Positions 1-8,267 of a DNA stretch of 36,465 nucleotides are shown here, piece by piece; the first letter of the stretch is position 1; each line of letters starts with the position of its first letter. Below the pieces are notes generated by a model that did no database searches, was not told the DNA's origin, and worked only from the letters and a program-made list of their open reading frames with translations. The DNA is taken from NCBI GenBank assembly GCA_021647785.1, contig JAKIUC010000045.1, forward strand, positions 1 to 36,465, given 5' to 3'. A program made the translations under genes and the position numbers. Source of the DNA: Melioribacteraceae bacterium (GTDB lineage: Bacteria; Bacteroidota; Ignavibacteria; Ignavibacteriales; Melioribacteraceae).

Positions 1-1
1 T

Positions 2-1288
2 TTGAAGAAACAAAAAATTGGAATAATAACAATGGGCTGTTCAAAAAACGCTGTGGATTCAGAACGTTTAATGGCTCAATTAAAAATAAATGATTTCGAA
101 ATAGTGGACGACCCAAACGATGCGGACTCACTTATAATAAATACTTGCGGATTTATTAACCCTGCAAAAGAGGAATCAATCAATACAATTCTTGAAGCAG
201 TAGCTCTAAAAAAAGAACACAAAGTTAAAAAAGTTTACGTTGCCGGATGTTTATCAGAGCGGTACGAAATTGAACTTAAAAAAGATATTCCAGAAGTTGA
301 TAAATACTTTGGAACAGAAGATTACAAAGGTATAGTTGAAGAACTTGGCGGCAGATTAAAAACCGAACTTCTTGGGGAACGTGAACTTACTACTCCAAAA
401 CATTTTGCTTATATTAAAATCTCGGAAGGGTGCGATAACCCTTGCTCGTTCTGTGCTATTCCATTAATTCGTGGTAGTTACCGTTCTAAACCAATTGATG
501 ATTTAGTAACCGAAACAAAATCACTTGCTGCCAAAGGTGTAAAAGAGCTTATTATTATTGGTCAAGATACAACAGAGTATGGCATTGACCTTTACGGCAA
601 AAGGAATCTTGATGAACTTCTAAACAAACTAAGTGAGGTAAAAGGCATAGAATGGATTCGACTTCTTTATACTTATCCATCCCACTTCCCTATTGAAGCC
701 ATTGAAACAATTGCAAGCAACCCCAAAGTTTTAAATTATGTTGATATCCCTTTGCAGCATATTTCTGATAATGTTCTAAAAGAGATGAGAAGAGGAATTT
801 CAAAACGAAAAACAATTGAATTAATTGAAACTCTAAAAAAGAAAATTCCGAACTTAACTTTAAGAACAACTTTTATTATTGGTTTCCCGAATGAAACAGA
901 AGCAGATTTTAATGAACTTTGCGAGTTTATTGAGAATACAAAATTTGATAGAGTTGGCGTTTTTAATTATTCGCAAGAGGATGATACTACTGGCTATGCT
1001 CTTGGAGATCCAATTTCAGAAGAGATAAAAACTGAGCGAAATAATAAAGTAATGGAGATTCAAAAAGAAATTTCACTTGAAAAAAATGCTTCTATGGTTG
1101 GTAAAAATATTGATGTTATTGTTGATACTCTTGATGGTGATTATTATGTTACACGCTCGGAGCGTGATGCCCCAGAGGTTGATGGTGAGGTTCTTGTTGA
1201 AAACTCTGTGAAATTAGAAATTGGCAATATTTATAATGTAGAAATTATTGACTTCAATGATTATGATTTATTTGCTAAATTAAGTTAA
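2..1288 (+). CDS. rimO: Ribosomal protein S12 methylthiotransferase RimO
   Basis: Radical-SAM enzyme that adds a methylthio group to the conserved aspartate of ribosomal protein S12, using two 4Fe-4S clusters in the cytoplasm. The N-terminal MTTase domain has its three cluster cysteines at C13 (in MGCSKN), C49 (in NTCGFI) and C83. The radical-SAM CxxxCxxC triad is C144, C148 and C151 in SEGCDNPCSFC, followed by IRGSYRSKP. A TRAM-like beta domain fills about residues 360-428. The length of 428 aa is normal. The start shown is TTG at base 2; the gene begins at the window edge, so a slightly upstream start cannot be excluded. Motif order and the MGCSKN start fit RimO better than the tRNA enzyme MiaB. 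It leads the plus-strand run, with 4 bp to the next gene. Confidence 0.95.
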   Translation: MKKQKIGIITMGCSKNAVDSERLMAQLKINDFEIVDDPNDADSLIINTCGFINPAKEESINTILEAVALKKEHKVKKVYVAGCLSERYEIELKKDIPEVDKYFGTEDYKGIVEELGGRLKTELLGERELTTPKHFAYIKISEGCDNPCSFCAIPLIRGSYRSKPIDDLVTETKSLAAKGVKELIIIGQDTTEYGIDLYGKRNLDELLNKLSEVKGIEWIRLLYTYPSHFPIEAIETIASNPKVLNYVDIPLQHISDNVLKEMRRGISKRKTIELIETLKKKIPNLTLRTTFIIGFPNETEADFNELCEFIENTKFDRVGVFNYSQEDDTTGYALGDPISEEIKTERNNKVMEIQKEISLEKNASMVGKNIDVIVDTLDGDYYVTRSERDAPEVDGEVLVENSVKLEIGNIYNVEIIDFNDYDLFAKLS

Positions 1289-1292
1289 ACAA

Positions 1293-2570
1293 ATGATGAG
1301 AAGATTAACAATGAAGTTCTTTTTCCTTTTAATATTTATAAGTTATTCTGTTTTAGCTCAGGTTGAATATTCACACGGCATAGTGCCACCTGGTGAATAT
1401 CCCGGTTTCTATATTGATGCTGCTAATTATAAAGGAGACTCACCCGAAATTACTCGCATCGATGTCTATTTCCAAATCCCTTATGCCAATCTTCAATTCG
1501 TTAAATTTCAGAATAAATTTAGAGCTAAGTATTCTCTTACTTTAACTATTTATGATGAAGACAAAGATAAAATAGTTATTGAAAAAACTTGGAATGGGAA
1601 AATAGTTGTAAATAATTTTGATGAAGCATCATCCGAAAACAATTTTAAATTCGGGTTTAAGTCCTTTGAACTTCCACCTAATGATTATGTTCTCTCGTGC
1701 TTGCTATATGATAAAGATTCAAAAAAAGATTTTTCGGTTGAAGCAAAAATGGAAGTTAGGAGTTTCAATAAGTCATTAGAGTTTAGTGATATTCTACTAA
1801 TTTCATCTGAGATTGATAACCAAATTATTTTAAATGTTTCTAATGCTATCTCTTCTTCCGATTCTTCGCTATTCTTTTTTTATGAATTGTATTCTGATAA
1901 AGATGATTCTGTAAACTTAGAATATTTAGTTGAAACTGTTGATGGTGAAATAGTATTACAACAAAAAGAAGTGGTTGAAATCGAGTCTGGTATTAACCAA
2001 ATCAAAAAGGAATTGGATAATTCTGATATTTCTCTTGGTCAGTATAAACTTACTGTTAAAGCTGTTGATAGCGATGAAGAAACTATTTCTGGAACAGCAA
2101 AGATTTTTGTATCAAAGATTTTCGGATTCCCTTCATCTATTATAAATCTTGATAAGGCTATTGAACAAATGGCATATATAGCTACTACAGATGAAAGAGA
2201 TGATATGTTAGAAACCGAAAACTTTGATGACAAAATGAAAAAATATAAAGAATTTTGGAAAAGGCAAGACCCATCTCCAACCACTACTCAAAATGAAGTA
2301 CTTCGAGAATATTATAGAAGAGTTTCATACGCAAATAAAAATTTCAAACACTATTTTGAAGGATGGAAGACTGATATGGGAATGATATACATTATTCTGG
2401 GTCCGCCCGATAATGTTGACCGTTATCCTTTTGAATATGACAGCAAGCCCTATGAGGTTTGGCATTATTACAATATCAATCAATCGTTCTATTTTATTGA
2501 TGAAACAGGTTTCGGAGATTACAGACTATTGAACAGAAACTATGGTGATTGGTACAGATATAGACAGTAA
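1293..2570 (+). CDS. Secreted GWxTD-domain protein
   Basis: Exported protein of unknown function. It has an N-terminal signal peptide: a hydrophobic stretch at residues 8-22 ending SVLAQ, probably cleaved near residue 22-23. A later in-frame start at Met7 would also leave a good signal peptide. Residues about 30-275 look like beta-rich repeats. The C-terminal GWxTD domain carries the motif GWKTD at 357-361, followed by YIILGPPDNVDRYPFE and a Tyr/Trp-rich end. GWxTD proteins are common in Bacteroidota, Ignavibacteriota and Acidobacteriota, but their biochemical role is not established. The gene sits 4 bp after rimO and 23 bp before the sugar kinase, so it is probably cotranscribed. The family call rests on the visible motif. 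Confidence 0.85.
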   Translation: MMRRLTMKFFFLLIFISYSVLAQVEYSHGIVPPGEYPGFYIDAANYKGDSPEITRIDVYFQIPYANLQFVKFQNKFRAKYSLTLTIYDEDKDKIVIEKTWNGKIVVNNFDEASSENNFKFGFKSFELPPNDYVLSCLLYDKDSKKDFSVEAKMEVRSFNKSLEFSDILLISSEIDNQIILNVSNAISSSDSSLFFFYELYSDKDDSVNLEYLVETVDGEIVLQQKEVVEIESGINQIKKELDNSDISLGQYKLTVKAVDSDEETISGTAKIFVSKIFGFPSSIINLDKAIEQMAYIATTDERDDMLETENFDDKMKKYKEFWKRQDPSPTTTQNEVLREYYRRVSYANKNFKHYFEGWKTDMGMIYIILGPPDNVDRYPFEYDSKPYEVWHYYNINQSFYFIDETGFGDYRLLNRNYGDWYRYRQ

Positions 2571-2593
2571 TTTTTCTAAATGAATTTAAGAAT

Positions 2594-3565
2594 ATGATTT
2601 TAACTGTAACAATAAATCCTCTGCTTGAAAACAGAGTAGAGTTCGAAACTCTTACTTTGGGTAGAGTAAATCGTGGCGTTAGTAAAGAACAGAAAGCTGG
2701 CGGAAAGGGAATTAATGTTAGCAGGCAGCTTAACTACCTTTCAATAAAGAACACAGCCCTACTCTTCCTTGGTGGAAACAATGGTAAACAGTTACGGAAA
2801 GTATTGATTGATGAAAATATAAATTTTACATCTATCTCTGCAAAAGGAGAAACAAGAGGAGCAACACTCGCAATTGAAAAATCTAAAAATAGAATTACAT
2901 CTATCTTTGAACCTCAAAGCAGATTATCTGAAAATGAAATAAATGAGTTTAAAACAAAACTCATAAAAATGATTCAGAATTGTAAAATTGTTGTTTTTTC
3001 CGGAAGCATTCCAAACAAGGAATCCGCCTCGATAATTACTTATGGAATTGAATTAGCAAACGAATTAGATAAAATATCAATACTCGATACTTATGGCGAT
3101 CATCTACAGAGCTGCATTGATGCTTCTCCAACAATACTCCATAATAATATTCACGAAATTGAAAGTTCGTTAAACATCAAACTTAAAACTCAGCAAAGTA
3201 AAATTGATTTCTTAAAAAGACTTTACCCCAAAGGAGTTAAACTCGCTTTCATCACTGATGGATGGAAGCCAACATTCGCTTCAAAATTTGATTTCATCTA
3301 TAAAATTGAATCAAAAAAAATAGATGAGATTGATGCAACAGGAAGCGGTGATGCTTTTGTTGCAGGAATTGCTTACGGCTTAGAGAAGGCATTAGTCTTT
3401 GATGAGTTTGTAAAAATTGCATCTGCTCTTGGAAGTGTAAACGCATCACAGTGGAGTGTTTGCACAGTAATGTTAAAAGAGGTTGAAAATATTATTAATT
3501 CGATTACAGTAAAACCAATTGGTAAAAAACTAAAGTTGATAAATGACTCGCCCACTCACAAGTAA
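2594..3565 (+). CDS. PfkB-family sugar kinase, 1-phosphofructokinase-like
   Basis: Ribokinase-fold kinase of the 1-phosphofructokinase/tagatose-6-phosphate kinase branch, which phosphorylates a sugar phosphate with ATP. The N terminus MILTVTINP is typical of the branch, though the next residues (LLENRVEFE) differ from the usual NPAID pattern. The glycine-rich substrate-binding motif KAGGKGINVSRQL is at about 36-48. The PfkB signature DATGSGDAF is at 247-255, with catalytic Asp253. The length of 323 aa is normal. No fru PTS gene lies nearby, so the true substrate is uncertain and no symbol is given. The last 23 bp overlap the start of the Omp85 gene, implying translational coupling or at least cotranscription. 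Confidence 0.85.
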   Translation: MILTVTINPLLENRVEFETLTLGRVNRGVSKEQKAGGKGINVSRQLNYLSIKNTALLFLGGNNGKQLRKVLIDENINFTSISAKGETRGATLAIEKSKNRITSIFEPQSRLSENEINEFKTKLIKMIQNCKIVVFSGSIPNKESASIITYGIELANELDKISILDTYGDHLQSCIDASPTILHNNIHEIESSLNIKLKTQQSKIDFLKRLYPKGVKLAFITDGWKPTFASKFDFIYKIESKKIDEIDATGSGDAFVAGIAYGLEKALVFDEFVKIASALGSVNASQWSVCTVMLKEVENIINSITVKPIGKKLKLINDSPTHK

Positions 3566-5315
3566 AATTATTTTCTGCTTTTTATTCATCTTTCTCACAT
3601 TCTCAATATTTGCTCAAACTATTGAAAACATTGAGGTTCGTGGCAGTTCTGATTTTGCTGAAAGTGATTATTCAAAATGGATTAATCTAAACAATAAAAA
3701 GTATTTTGATTCTGTAACCGATACTATTAAGCAGCGTATTGCTTTTAACCTACAGCACAACGGGTATTACAATTTTCAGATAGATAGTATAAAATCATTT
3801 TTCTCTGACGATTCACAAAGAGTAAACATAAGCATCAATCTTAATGAAGGAAATCCAACTTATGTGAATGAGATATTTATTAAAAATCTTGATTCACTTG
3901 AATTAGAAAGAGTTAACGAAAAATTCTACTTATTAAAAGATTCTCCTTTCATCGTTTCAGAATTTGAGAATAGCTTCTCTGAAATGTTAACATATTTTGA
4001 GAACAACGGATTTCCCTTTACATCAATAAATATTGAATCCCTTTTCTTTTTTAATGATACCGAAGCAGATCAATATCTTGTTGATATTTATCTCAATTTT
4101 TCAAAAAACCAAATTAGCAAAATTGATACTATAATTATTAATGGTAATTCGAAAACAAAAGATTATGTTATAACTCGTGAACTCCGCATTAACAAAGGGG
4201 ATGTTTACTCTCAAGATAAAATTGATAAAATGCCATCCAAATTAAATAGACTCCATTTTTTTGAAACCATTTCAACTCCAAAATATTTTTTCAACTCAGA
4301 AGATAAAGGTATTTTACAAATTGATGTAGTTGAAAAAGGGACTAACTTCTTTGATGGAATAATTGGGTACATACCCCCTAACAACGATAACAAAAAAGGA
4401 TACTTAACCGGACTGGTTAATGTTAACCTACGAAATCTTTTTGGAACTGGGCGTGCTGTCTCATTCAAGTGGAGCAAGCTTGATCAATATTCACAAGAGC
4501 TTGAGTTAAAATATTTGGAGCCGTGGGTCTTTGGTTTCCCCTTTAACATTGACTTACTACTCTTTCAGCGACAGCAGGACTCATCATACGTGCAGCGTAC
4601 ATTAAATGGAAAAATAGAATTCCTTGCAACTGAATCATTCTCATCTGCTCTAATATTTTCGGAAGAGTTTACTATTCCAACTAATCCGGATGAAAGTGGA
4701 TTTACTGTTTTCAATTCAACTACCATTAATAGTGGAGTAAATTTTAAGTACGATACTCGCGATGATATATTTGTACCGACAAAAGGGCTTTATGTGCTGA
4801 ACACTTTTAAGTATAGTTCAAAAACAATTAATGGTCCAGAGCAGTATGTTTCCGATACAACAAACACAAATCCAAATCAATTTAGAATTGAATTAGATTT
4901 ACTTCTTTTCAAAAGTTTCTACACTCGGCATATTCCCTTTATTGGTCTGCATCTAAGAGAGTTGCGGGGGGATGATATTGAAATAAGTGATATGTTCAGA
5001 GTTGGCGGGAACAATACGCTTCGCGGTTATGAGGAAAATCAATTTACAGCCAACAGATTTTTGTGGGCGAACATTGAGTATCGCTATCTAATTGGACGCC
5101 GTTCCTACGCCTTTCTTTTTACTGACATTGCATATTATAAAAGAAACTCCTTGCCGCTGCAACAGTTGCCGGAACTATCAGCAACAAAAATTGGCTATGG
5201 AATTGGAATAACTTTTGAAACTGCTCTTGGTATGCTTGCCGTTAGTTATGCAATTGCACAAGGGGATAACTTTAATCAAGGAAAAATTCATTTTGGTTTG
5301 ATTGGTGAGTTTTGA
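3543..5315 (+). CDS. Omp85/BamA-TamA-like outer-membrane protein
   Basis: Outer-membrane beta-barrel protein of the Omp85 superfamily, whose members insert or translocate proteins or lipids at the outer membrane. A signal peptide covers residues 1-24 (hydrophobic core FCFLFIFLTFSIFAQ). Residues about 25-270 hold POTRA-like alpha/beta repeats, for example the stretch with IINGNSKTKDYVITRELRI. The remaining 300 residues are the barrel, with the lid-loop motif LRGY at 493-496 inside VGGNNTLRGYEENQF. The chain ends in GEF, a C-terminal aromatic typical of barrel proteins. At 590 aa it is shorter than true BamA (about 800 aa, five POTRAs) and nearer TamA size. It starts inside the upstream kinase gene. 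Specific function is unknown. Confidence 0.85.
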   Translation: MTRPLTSKIIFCFLFIFLTFSIFAQTIENIEVRGSSDFAESDYSKWINLNNKKYFDSVTDTIKQRIAFNLQHNGYYNFQIDSIKSFFSDDSQRVNISINLNEGNPTYVNEIFIKNLDSLELERVNEKFYLLKDSPFIVSEFENSFSEMLTYFENNGFPFTSINIESLFFFNDTEADQYLVDIYLNFSKNQISKIDTIIINGNSKTKDYVITRELRINKGDVYSQDKIDKMPSKLNRLHFFETISTPKYFFNSEDKGILQIDVVEKGTNFFDGIIGYIPPNNDNKKGYLTGLVNVNLRNLFGTGRAVSFKWSKLDQYSQELELKYLEPWVFGFPFNIDLLLFQRQQDSSYVQRTLNGKIEFLATESFSSALIFSEEFTIPTNPDESGFTVFNSTTINSGVNFKYDTRDDIFVPTKGLYVLNTFKYSSKTINGPEQYVSDTTNTNPNQFRIELDLLLFKSFYTRHIPFIGLHLRELRGDDIEISDMFRVGGNNTLRGYEENQFTANRFLWANIEYRYLIGRRSYAFLFTDIAYYKRNSLPLQQLPELSATKIGYGIGITFETALGMLAVSYAIAQGDNFNQGKIHFGLIGEF

Positions 5316-5391
5316 AAATGTTATGCTATTCTTTTACACAAAGGATTTTCTTTATTACTATTTTTGAAGAACAAAACTTGTCTAGGTTATT

Positions 5392-6234
5392 TTGAAAAAC
5401 TTTAAATCACTAATCTCTATCATTCGTCCACTCAATTGTTTAATTACATTTTTTACAATTGTTGCAGCGTGTTTAATTTGTGCTGATTCAGTTAACTACA
5501 CTTTATTTTTAATTGCTGGTTTTGCTGGATACCTTGTAAACGCTGGCGGAAATATAATTAACGATTTTTTTGATATTGAAATAGATAAAATTAACCGACC
5601 GGATAGACCTTTGCCCTCTGGTGATATCTCCTCAACAACAGCATTAAATATATATGCATCCATTACTTTTTTTGCATTTGCACTCTCGTACTATAATTTA
5701 GGATTTAATGCTTTTTCAATTGTTGTTGCAACATCTATTATGATGTTTCTCTATTCTTACGAACTAAAGAGAACTCCACTGCTAGGAAATATTGTTGTCG
5801 CTTTCTTTACTGGGTTAGCTTTCTTGTTTGGTAGTGTTGTTGTAGGAAGTATCTATTGTGGAATTATTCCAATGACGTTCGCTTTTTTAATAAGCCTGAT
5901 GCGAGAACTGGTAAAAGATATTGAAGATATTGAAGGAGATAAATCTATTGGCATTTTAACTTTTCCAATAAAGTATGGAGTTGATAATTCTGTTAAACTT
6001 ATCTCTGCCATTGGACTTCTTCTAATTGTATCTACAACACTTCCATTTTTATTGAAAATTTATAATCTATACTATTTTATTTTTGTGTTACTCTTTGTAA
6101 ATGGAATTTTAATTTATGTAATTCGTGAACTTAGAAGAGAAACATCCCAGAAGGTAATTCGGAAAGTAAGTAAACTACTTAAACTTGGAATGGTGCTGGG
6201 AGTGATTGCAATATTTATAGGTGCAAAACTTTGA
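5392..6234 (+). CDS. UbiA-family prenyltransferase
   Basis: Polytopic inner-membrane enzyme that transfers a polyprenyl group from its diphosphate to an acceptor. Both Mg-diphosphate motifs are visible: NDFFDIEID at 57-65 and KDIEDIEGDK at 175-184. Eight to nine hydrophobic segments cover the rest. The sequence NRPDRPLPSG after the first motif is characteristic of the geranylgeranylglycerol-phosphate transferase/UbiA group; a quinone or ether-lipid-like acceptor are both possible. The start is TTG at 5392, with a weak AGG a few bases upstream. The stop overlaps the next gene's TTG (TTGA), so it is translationally coupled to rnhB. Family is certain, substrate is not. Confidence 0.88.
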   Translation: MKNFKSLISIIRPLNCLITFFTIVAACLICADSVNYTLFLIAGFAGYLVNAGGNIINDFFDIEIDKINRPDRPLPSGDISSTTALNIYASITFFAFALSYYNLGFNAFSIVVATSIMMFLYSYELKRTPLLGNIVVAFFTGLAFLFGSVVVGSIYCGIIPMTFAFLISLMRELVKDIEDIEGDKSIGILTFPIKYGVDNSVKLISAIGLLLIVSTTLPFLLKIYNLYYFIFVLLFVNGILIYVIRELRRETSQKVIRKVSKLLKLGMVLGVIAIFIGAKL

Positions 6235-6854
6235 AGAACTTAAAAGAATTTGATAAATCGTTTTTGAATAATTCTGTGAAATCAATTGCTGGAGTTGATG
6301 AAGCTGGTCGCGGACCCCTTGCTGGCCCAGTGGTTGCGGCTGCCGTTATCTTTGATGACAAAACAATTATTCATAAAATAAATGATTCGAAAAAACTAAC
6401 TGCGAAAGTACGAGAGGAACTTTACGATGAAATAATTAAACATGCGGTTAGTTATGGTGTAGGAATTGTTCATCAAAAAGAAATTGATAAAATCAACATT
6501 CTGCAAGCTGCACTTAAAGCAATGGAACTTGCTGTAGCAGAATTAAAAACAACTCCAGATTTAATTCTGATTGATGGGAACAAATCATTCAATTCGCAAA
6601 CCTCAACAAAGACGGTGGTAAAAGGAGATTCCAAATCTTTCTCAATTGCTGCTGCATCCATATTGGCTAAAGTAACTCGCGATAGAATTATGATTGCTGA
6701 GAGTAAAAAGCATCCGGAATATTTATGGCACAAAAACAAAGGCTACGGTACTCGTGAACATGTTAAAGCAATTAAAGAAAATGGAACTACAAAACTTCAT
6801 AGAAAAAGTTTTTTGAACAATATAATTGAACATCAAGAAGAGCTTAGATTTTAA
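6231..6854 (+). CDS. rnhB: Ribonuclease HII
   Basis: Endonuclease that cuts the RNA strand of RNA-DNA hybrids and starts removal of single ribonucleotides misincorporated in DNA. The N-terminal signature GVDEAGRGPLAGPVVAAAV supplies catalytic Asp23 and Glu24. Asp115 (in LIDGNK) and Asp133 (in KGDSKS) complete the acidic site, followed by SIAAASILAKVTRD. The length of 207 aa is normal. The start is TTG at 6231, overlapping the upstream stop by 4 bp, and the stop overlaps the next start by one base (TAATG). rnhB next to yraN is a widespread bacterial arrangement and supports both calls. Confidence 0.97.
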   Translation: MKNLKEFDKSFLNNSVKSIAGVDEAGRGPLAGPVVAAAVIFDDKTIIHKINDSKKLTAKVREELYDEIIKHAVSYGVGIVHQKEIDKINILQAALKAMELAVAELKTTPDLILIDGNKSFNSQTSTKTVVKGDSKSFSIAAASILAKVTRDRIMIAESKKHPEYLWHKNKGYGTREHVKAIKENGTTKLHRKSFLNNIIEHQEELRF

Positions 6855-7213
6855 TGCCGCATTACAAACAACACACTGGAGATAAGGGCGAAGATTACGC
6901 TTGCGATTTATTAATTGAAAGCAACTTTACAATAATAGAACGCAACTACCATTTTGGTCACGGAGAAATTGACATAATTGCAATGGATGGTGAAGTGTTA
7001 GTTTTTGTTGAAGTTAAAACAAGAAAAAATCTTGAATTTGGTGACCCAATTCAAGGAGTAACAAAAAACAAACAACGCCAAATAAGGAAAATAGCAGAGG
7101 GCTATTTAATGGAGAAAAAGATTACTGATATTGATTGCAGATTTGATGTTGTTGGAGTTCTTCTTAGAGGAAATGAAGCTCCAAAAATAAATCATATTGA
7201 AAATGCCTTTTAA
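6854..7213 (+). CDS. YraN family (UPF0102) nuclease-fold protein
   Basis: Small protein of the UPF0102/YraN family, which has a restriction-endonuclease-like fold. The visible core is GDKGEDYACDLL at 9-20, GHGEIDIIA at 36-43 (Asp40) and VFVEVKTR at 50-57 (Glu53, Lys55), matching the D-ExK pattern of the fold. The length of 119 aa is typical. Its biological role is not firmly established. The ATG overlaps the rnhB stop by one base, so translation is coupled. It is the last gene of the plus-strand run; a GC-rich palindrome lies about 100 bp downstream. Confidence 0.9.
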   Translation: MPHYKQHTGDKGEDYACDLLIESNFTIIERNYHFGHGEIDIIAMDGEVLVFVEVKTRKNLEFGDPIQGVTKNKQRQIRKIAEGYLMEKKITDIDCRFDVVGVLLRGNEAPKINHIENAF

Positions 7214-7311
7214 ATTATTGTAATTCCTATTTATACCGACAATGAAATGGTTTTTCCGAAAACGGAACATGTCGGAATTTCCAAAGTAGATGTTGGCGGT
7301 ATATAACATCA

Positions 7312-7328
7312 ATCCCGCCATGCGGGAT
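7312..7328. repeat. GC-rich palindrome between converging genes
   Basis: A perfect inverted repeat with 7-bp arms ATCCCGC/GCGGGAT and a CAT loop lies between yraN (plus) and the lipoprotein gene (minus). It may end transcription from one or both sides, but no strong T-run follows. It resembles the palindrome at 8002-8015, so it may belong to a dispersed family. Confidence 0.55.
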
Positions 7329-7363
7329 CAAAACCGAAAACCAATTTGTGTTGTGTATACCAC

Positions 7364-7783
7364 CTAATTTTTATTTGCCAAAAACTCACCGCATCCTTTA
7401 AATAGTTGGAAATCATCATCAGCAGTATTTTTTGCTTGAACACGAACTTCATATTTGAACTCTTTATATTCTTCTGAATCGATACATTGCTTCTTGAAAA
7501 TCTCAATTTTAATCTGTGCAGATTCAGTCTCTGCATTATAATTTGTTGTTGCCACATTTATAATTTCAACTAATGTAGAGCTTGGTGTTACTATCTTTTC
7601 CAATTTGGTGTTTGAATAGAAATGAATTCCATTGTTTGAATCAATTTCTAATTTCCACGCTGGATTGTTTCCTTCAGCTCTAAATATTGCATCTTTTAAG
7701 TTGATATTTTTTATCTCTGGTTCACTACAATTTAAGAATATTAGTGATGTGATTAAAAGCAGAGCCAATAACTTCAGCTTCAT
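7364..7783 (-). CDS. Small lipoprotein, COG3650-like
   Basis: Predicted lipoprotein of 139 aa and unknown function. Residues 1-18 form a signal peptide with lipobox FLNC and lipidation at Cys19. The motif FRAEGNNPAWKLEID at about 34-48 and the C-terminal FKGCGEF resemble the 'GNEPFW ... GCG' pattern I associate with COG3650-type lipoproteins; that match is from memory. Two further cysteines (one mid-chain, one in GCG) could form a disulfide. The ATG has a good Shine-Dalgarno (AGGAGT) upstream on the minus strand. It is monocistronic and converges on yraN. Confidence 0.7.
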   Translation of the reverse strand: MKLKLLALLLITSLIFLNCSEPEIKNINLKDAIFRAEGNNPAWKLEIDSNNGIHFYSNTKLEKIVTPSSTLVEIINVATTNYNAETESAQIKIEIFKKQCIDSEEYKEFKYEVRVQAKNTADDDFQLFKGCGEFLANKN

Positions 7784-8001
7784 TATTACTCCTGTTTATT
7801 GATTAGTTAACTTATTTATTTTAATATGTTACAACTCAAATTATATTTTGCAACAAGTAATTACCACAAAAATCATGGCTATATTTTATTTTGTTCGTAA
7901 ACTTCCTCGGAGATGTTCTATATATCATAATATACCCAAAATCATCCCAAAATTGGGAACCTTTTATAGTGAGTTTTGTATCAGACCTAAATAAATAACA
8001 A

Positions 8002-8015
8002 TCCGCCACGGCGGA
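8002..8015. repeat. GC-rich palindrome (TCCGCC-AC-GGCGGA)
   Basis: Perfect inverted repeat with 6-bp arms and a 2-bp spacer, in otherwise AT-rich spacer 22 bp upstream of a tiny ORF. Too short to be a convincing terminator. Similar in style to 7312-7328 and to the degenerate copy near 22424-22440. Confidence 0.5.
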
Positions 8016-8037
8016 CTAATAATTAAAGGAAAATATA

Positions 8038-8088
8038 ATGAAAAATCTAAAACTCAAATTTCAAATTTTTATTAAAGGATTCACATAG
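8038..8088 (+). other. Possible 16-codon leader ORF before ftcD-fchA
   Basis: An ATG preceded by AAAGGAAAATATA opens a 16-codon frame (MKNLKLKFQIFIKGFT) ending in TAG inside the left arm of the stem-loop at 8080-8150. The coding content is Lys/Phe/Ile rich, with no histidine run. The gap 7784-8267 holds otherwise only AT-rich sequence and the palindrome at 8002-8015. It could be a leader peptide or chance; position relative to the hairpin is the only support. Confidence 0.25.
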
Positions 8089-8150
8089 AAAAACTAAACG
8101 GTTATTTATCTCAATTGGGGAATTGGATTTGTAGCCGTTTTTTATGTGAA
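8080..8150 (+). promoter_or_regulatory. Interrupted stem-loop upstream of ftcD, possible attenuator
   Basis: TTCACATA (8080-8087) pairs with TATGTGAA (8143-8150). AAACGGTTA (8096-8104) pairs with TAGCCGTTT (8132-8140) with one GU, and CAATT/AATTG (8112-8126) forms an inner hairpin. The middle stem is followed by TTTTTT at 8138-8143, so it could end transcription. It lies about 120 bp before ftcD-fchA and overlaps the stop of the tiny ORF. The structure is drawn by eye; no energy was computed. Confidence 0.4.
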
Positions 8151-8267
8151 GCCCTTCAAAAACAAACCAACCTACAAACAAATTATCTTTTTTACACTCC
8201 TTGAATAACCGATTTAATTCAGTTAGATTTTAATATAAAATTATAAAAAGTAATCTTTGAGGAAGTT

